DNA of 7,494 nucleotides. Origin: DAOUET01 sp034430155 (GTDB lineage Bacteria > Chloroflexota > Anaerolineae > Anaerolineales > UBA4823). The stretch is taken from positions 1-7,494 of the forward strand of contig DAOUET010000148.1 of assembly GCA_034430155.1 (NCBI GenBank), read 5' to 3'. The notes under the pieces were generated by a model. It did not search any database. It was not told where the DNA came from and worked only from the letters and a program-made list of their open reading frames with translations. This document shows, in pieces, positions 6,187 to 7,494 of the stretch. Position numbers and translations under genes: made by a program. Position 1 is the first letter of the stretch, and each line of letters opens with the position of its first letter.

Positions 6187-7332
6187 ATGATGACCAAATT
6201 AAAAAGATCCTGTTTTCCACCTTTCTGCGCCTCCCTGTTTGTTTTATGCTTGGTTGTGTTGGTTACCCTGATTGGGGTGGTATTCATCCTGCCGGATCGC
6301 GCTAACCAAAAATTCGGCCCACCCTCCTCCCATCTACCCATCGATCAGCTCATCCGCCTTTCTGCCCAGCTGCTATGGCAGTCCGATGACCTCACCTCTC
6401 CCGTAGACTCTTTTGGAGAAGCGCGCCCTTTCCAGATTTCCCTGGGCGAATCAGTCCCGAGGATTGCTAATCGCCTGCAAGCCGAAGGCTTAATCCGGGA
6501 TGCTGGCGCGTTCAGTGCTTATCTACAATACTCCGGGCTCGACACAAGTCTGCAGGCCGGCAACTATACCTTAAGTCCGGGAATGACCCCCATAGAGATC
6601 GGTCACAGCCTGCAAGATGCCACACCCGCCGAAGTGACACTGACGGTCCTGGCGGGTTGGCGCATGGAAGAAATCGCTGCCAGCCTGCCAACTACCGGGC
6701 TGGAAGTGTCTCCCCAAAGCTTTCTTAAGGCGGCCAGCTCTCATCCGGCGGGTTATTTTTCCCTGGATGATTTACCACCTCAGTCCACTCTGGAAGGATT
6801 TTTCTTTCCTGGCAGCTACCAGGCGTCACGCACTCTCTCCTCCGCTCAGGTAGTCTCCCTGCTGCTGGACAATTTCGAAGCCCAGCTCACCCCCAAATTA
6901 CAGCGCGGCTTCACCAACCAGGGTTTGAACGTGTTCCAGGCAGTTAGTTTGGCATCGATTGTCCAACGGGAGGCCGTCTCCGAAGAGGAAATGCCGCTGA
7001 TCGCTTCGGTCTTTTTCAACCGCCTTGCGGCTGGCATGAAACTAGAGGCTGATTCAACTGTTCAGTACGCCCTTGGATATAATCCCAAGCAAAATACCTG
7101 GTGGACGAACCCCCTCAGCAGCCAGGACTTACAAATCGATTCGGTTTACAACAGCTATCTTTATCCAGGATTACCCCTAGGACCGATCGCTAATCCTGGC
7201 TTGAGTGCTTTAAGAGCCGTGGCTTTCCCAGCCCAAACCCCCTACTATTACTTTCGGGCTGCTTGTGATCATTCAGGCAAACACACCTTCGCCGAGACAT
7301 TTGAAGAACATGTGGGCAATGAATGTCCCTGA
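6187..7332 (+). CDS. mltG: Endolytic murein transglycosylase MltG (YceG-like)
   Basis: The 381-residue inner-membrane enzyme cleaves nascent glycan strands and is thought to set peptidoglycan chain length. A short basic N terminus is followed by one transmembrane segment (about 13-34). A LysM-like region follows (about 79-165: FQISLGESVPRIANRLQAEGLI, LQAGNYTLSPGMTPIEI). The catalytic domain shows STLEGFFFPGSY (family LEGYLFPDTY), ASIVQREAVSEEEMPLIASVFFNRL, MKLEADSTVQYALG and SVYNSYLYPGLPLGPIANPG, ending in the YYYFRA...HTFAETFEEH motif. Glu262 in IVQREA is the likely catalytic glutamate; the family's usual Glu two residues earlier is Gln260. The enzyme is somewhat longer than E. coli MltG (340). 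Start at 6187 or the adjacent ATG at 6190; no ribosome binding site is evident. The gene lies 52 bases after ruvX, probably in one operon. Confidence 0.96.
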   Translation: MMTKLKRSCFPPFCASLFVLCLVVLVTLIGVVFILPDRANQKFGPPSSHLPIDQLIRLSAQLLWQSDDLTSPVDSFGEARPFQISLGESVPRIANRLQAEGLIRDAGAFSAYLQYSGLDTSLQAGNYTLSPGMTPIEIGHSLQDATPAEVTLTVLAGWRMEEIAASLPTTGLEVSPQSFLKAASSHPAGYFSLDDLPPQSTLEGFFFPGSYQASRTLSSAQVVSLLLDNFEAQLTPKLQRGFTNQGLNVFQAVSLASIVQREAVSEEEMPLIASVFFNRLAAGMKLEADSTVQYALGYNPKQNTWWTNPLSSQDLQIDSVYNSYLYPGLPLGPIANPGLSALRAVAFPAQTPYYYFRAACDHSGKHTFAETFEEHVGNECP

Positions 7333-7358
7333 ATTTGATTTGGTGATGGAGGAAATCG

Positions 7359-7380
7359 CCTGTCATCCCAGGATGACAGG
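7359..7380. repeat. Perfect 22-bp palindrome between mltG and the next gene
   Basis: CCTGTCATCC and GGATGACAGG are exact reverse complements separated by CA. The very short centre makes this more like a dimeric protein binding site or a tight hairpin than a terminator, and no T-run follows. It sits 27 bases after the mltG stop and 48 bases before the next start codon, a reasonable place for an operator of the downstream gene. Confidence 0.5.
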
Positions 7381-7415
7381 TAAACACTTCGCCTCGCAGA
7401 GAACTACACCTGCGT

Positions 7416-7423
7416 AAGGAGGA
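7416..7423 (+). promoter_or_regulatory. Strong Shine-Dalgarno before a TTG start
   Basis: AAGGAGGA is a near-complete match to the anti-Shine-Dalgarno and lies five bases before TTG at 7429-7431. It is the strongest ribosome site in the window and is the reason for calling a gene start there. Confidence 0.75.
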
Positions 7424-7428
7424 AATAA

Positions 7429-7494
7429 TTGAACTCATCAACGGTTTTATCCAGAGGGAAGTGGAAGGTTTCCCTCTACAGGCTCACCTTCATT
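7429..7494 (+). CDS. Start of an unidentified protein (3' end outside window)
   Basis: An open frame of 22 codons begins with TTG behind an ideal Shine-Dalgarno and runs off the window with no stop. The visible N terminus reads MNSSTVLSRGKWKVSLYRLTFI, hydrophilic and basic with the first hydrophobic residues at the very end, so a cytoplasmic tail leading into a membrane segment is possible but not shown. It follows mltG by 96 bases in the same direction. I do not recognise the protein, and too little is visible to assign a function. Confidence 0.55.
   Translation, partial: MNSSTVLSRGKWKVSLYRLTFI

Noticed and set aside
7346..7417. 23-residue ORF whose TAA overlaps the Shine-Dalgarno of the next gene (possible leader peptide)
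   Set aside because: There is no ribosome site before its ATG, no run of regulatory codons and no attenuator T-run, so it is not supported.
7453..7477. AGAGGGAA / TTCCCTCT inverted repeat early in the partial gene
   Set aside because: An 8-bp stem with a 9-base loop in coding sequence is easily chance.
1..7494. CRISPR array, tRNA, rRNA or riboswitch
   Set aside because: No regularly spaced direct repeats, cloverleaf structures or conserved aptamer sequences were seen on reading the window.

Overview
The window looks like a chromosomal segment from a member of the Chloroflexota, most likely class Anaerolineae. This rests on three observations. The cluster alaS - baseplate-J-like membrane protein - ruvX - mltG resembles the order I associate with that group. 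The AlaRS carries a Cys-containing insert of a kind I associate with it. The base composition is moderate with mixed ATG/GTG/TTG starts. The taxonomic call is inference from recognition, not from a search. All genes lie on the + strand.

Layout. Positions 3-335 hold the C-terminal end of an ECF-type sigma factor with a sigma region 4 helix-turn-helix. Its last 20 bases overlap the start of a methylated-DNA-protein-cysteine methyltransferase gene (ogt/MGMT type, 316-1005) that has an unusual N-terminal extension of about 62 residues. A 131-base spacer with two TATAAT boxes, one of them an extended -10, leads to alaS (1137-3887), a complete alanyl-tRNA synthetase. After 63 bases comes a GTG-started gene (3951-5471) for a single-pass membrane protein with an N-terminal Rossmann-like domain and an external baseplate-J-like domain.

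The next gap (5472-5711) contains an 88-bp palindromic element. It has 16-bp terminal inverted repeats matching at 14 of 16 positions, an inner perfect 13-bp hairpin, and flanking TATTT direct repeats, so it looks like a miniature inverted-repeat transposable element. It may also serve as a transcription terminator. It is followed by ruvX (5712-6134), mltG (6187-7332), a spacer with a perfect 22-bp palindrome, and the first 22 codons of an unidentified gene starting with TTG behind a strong Shine-Dalgarno sequence (7429 to the window end).

Functionally, alaS, ruvX and mltG are housekeeping genes (translation, rRNA processing or recombination, peptidoglycan chain termination) that are often neighbours in bacteria. 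The sigma/methyltransferase pair is the most intriguing part. The position right behind an ECF sigma, with overlapping reading frames, is where an anti-sigma factor normally sits, and here it encodes an alkylation-damage repair protein with extra N-terminal sequence. No phage structural genes, CRISPR arrays, tRNA or rRNA genes were seen.
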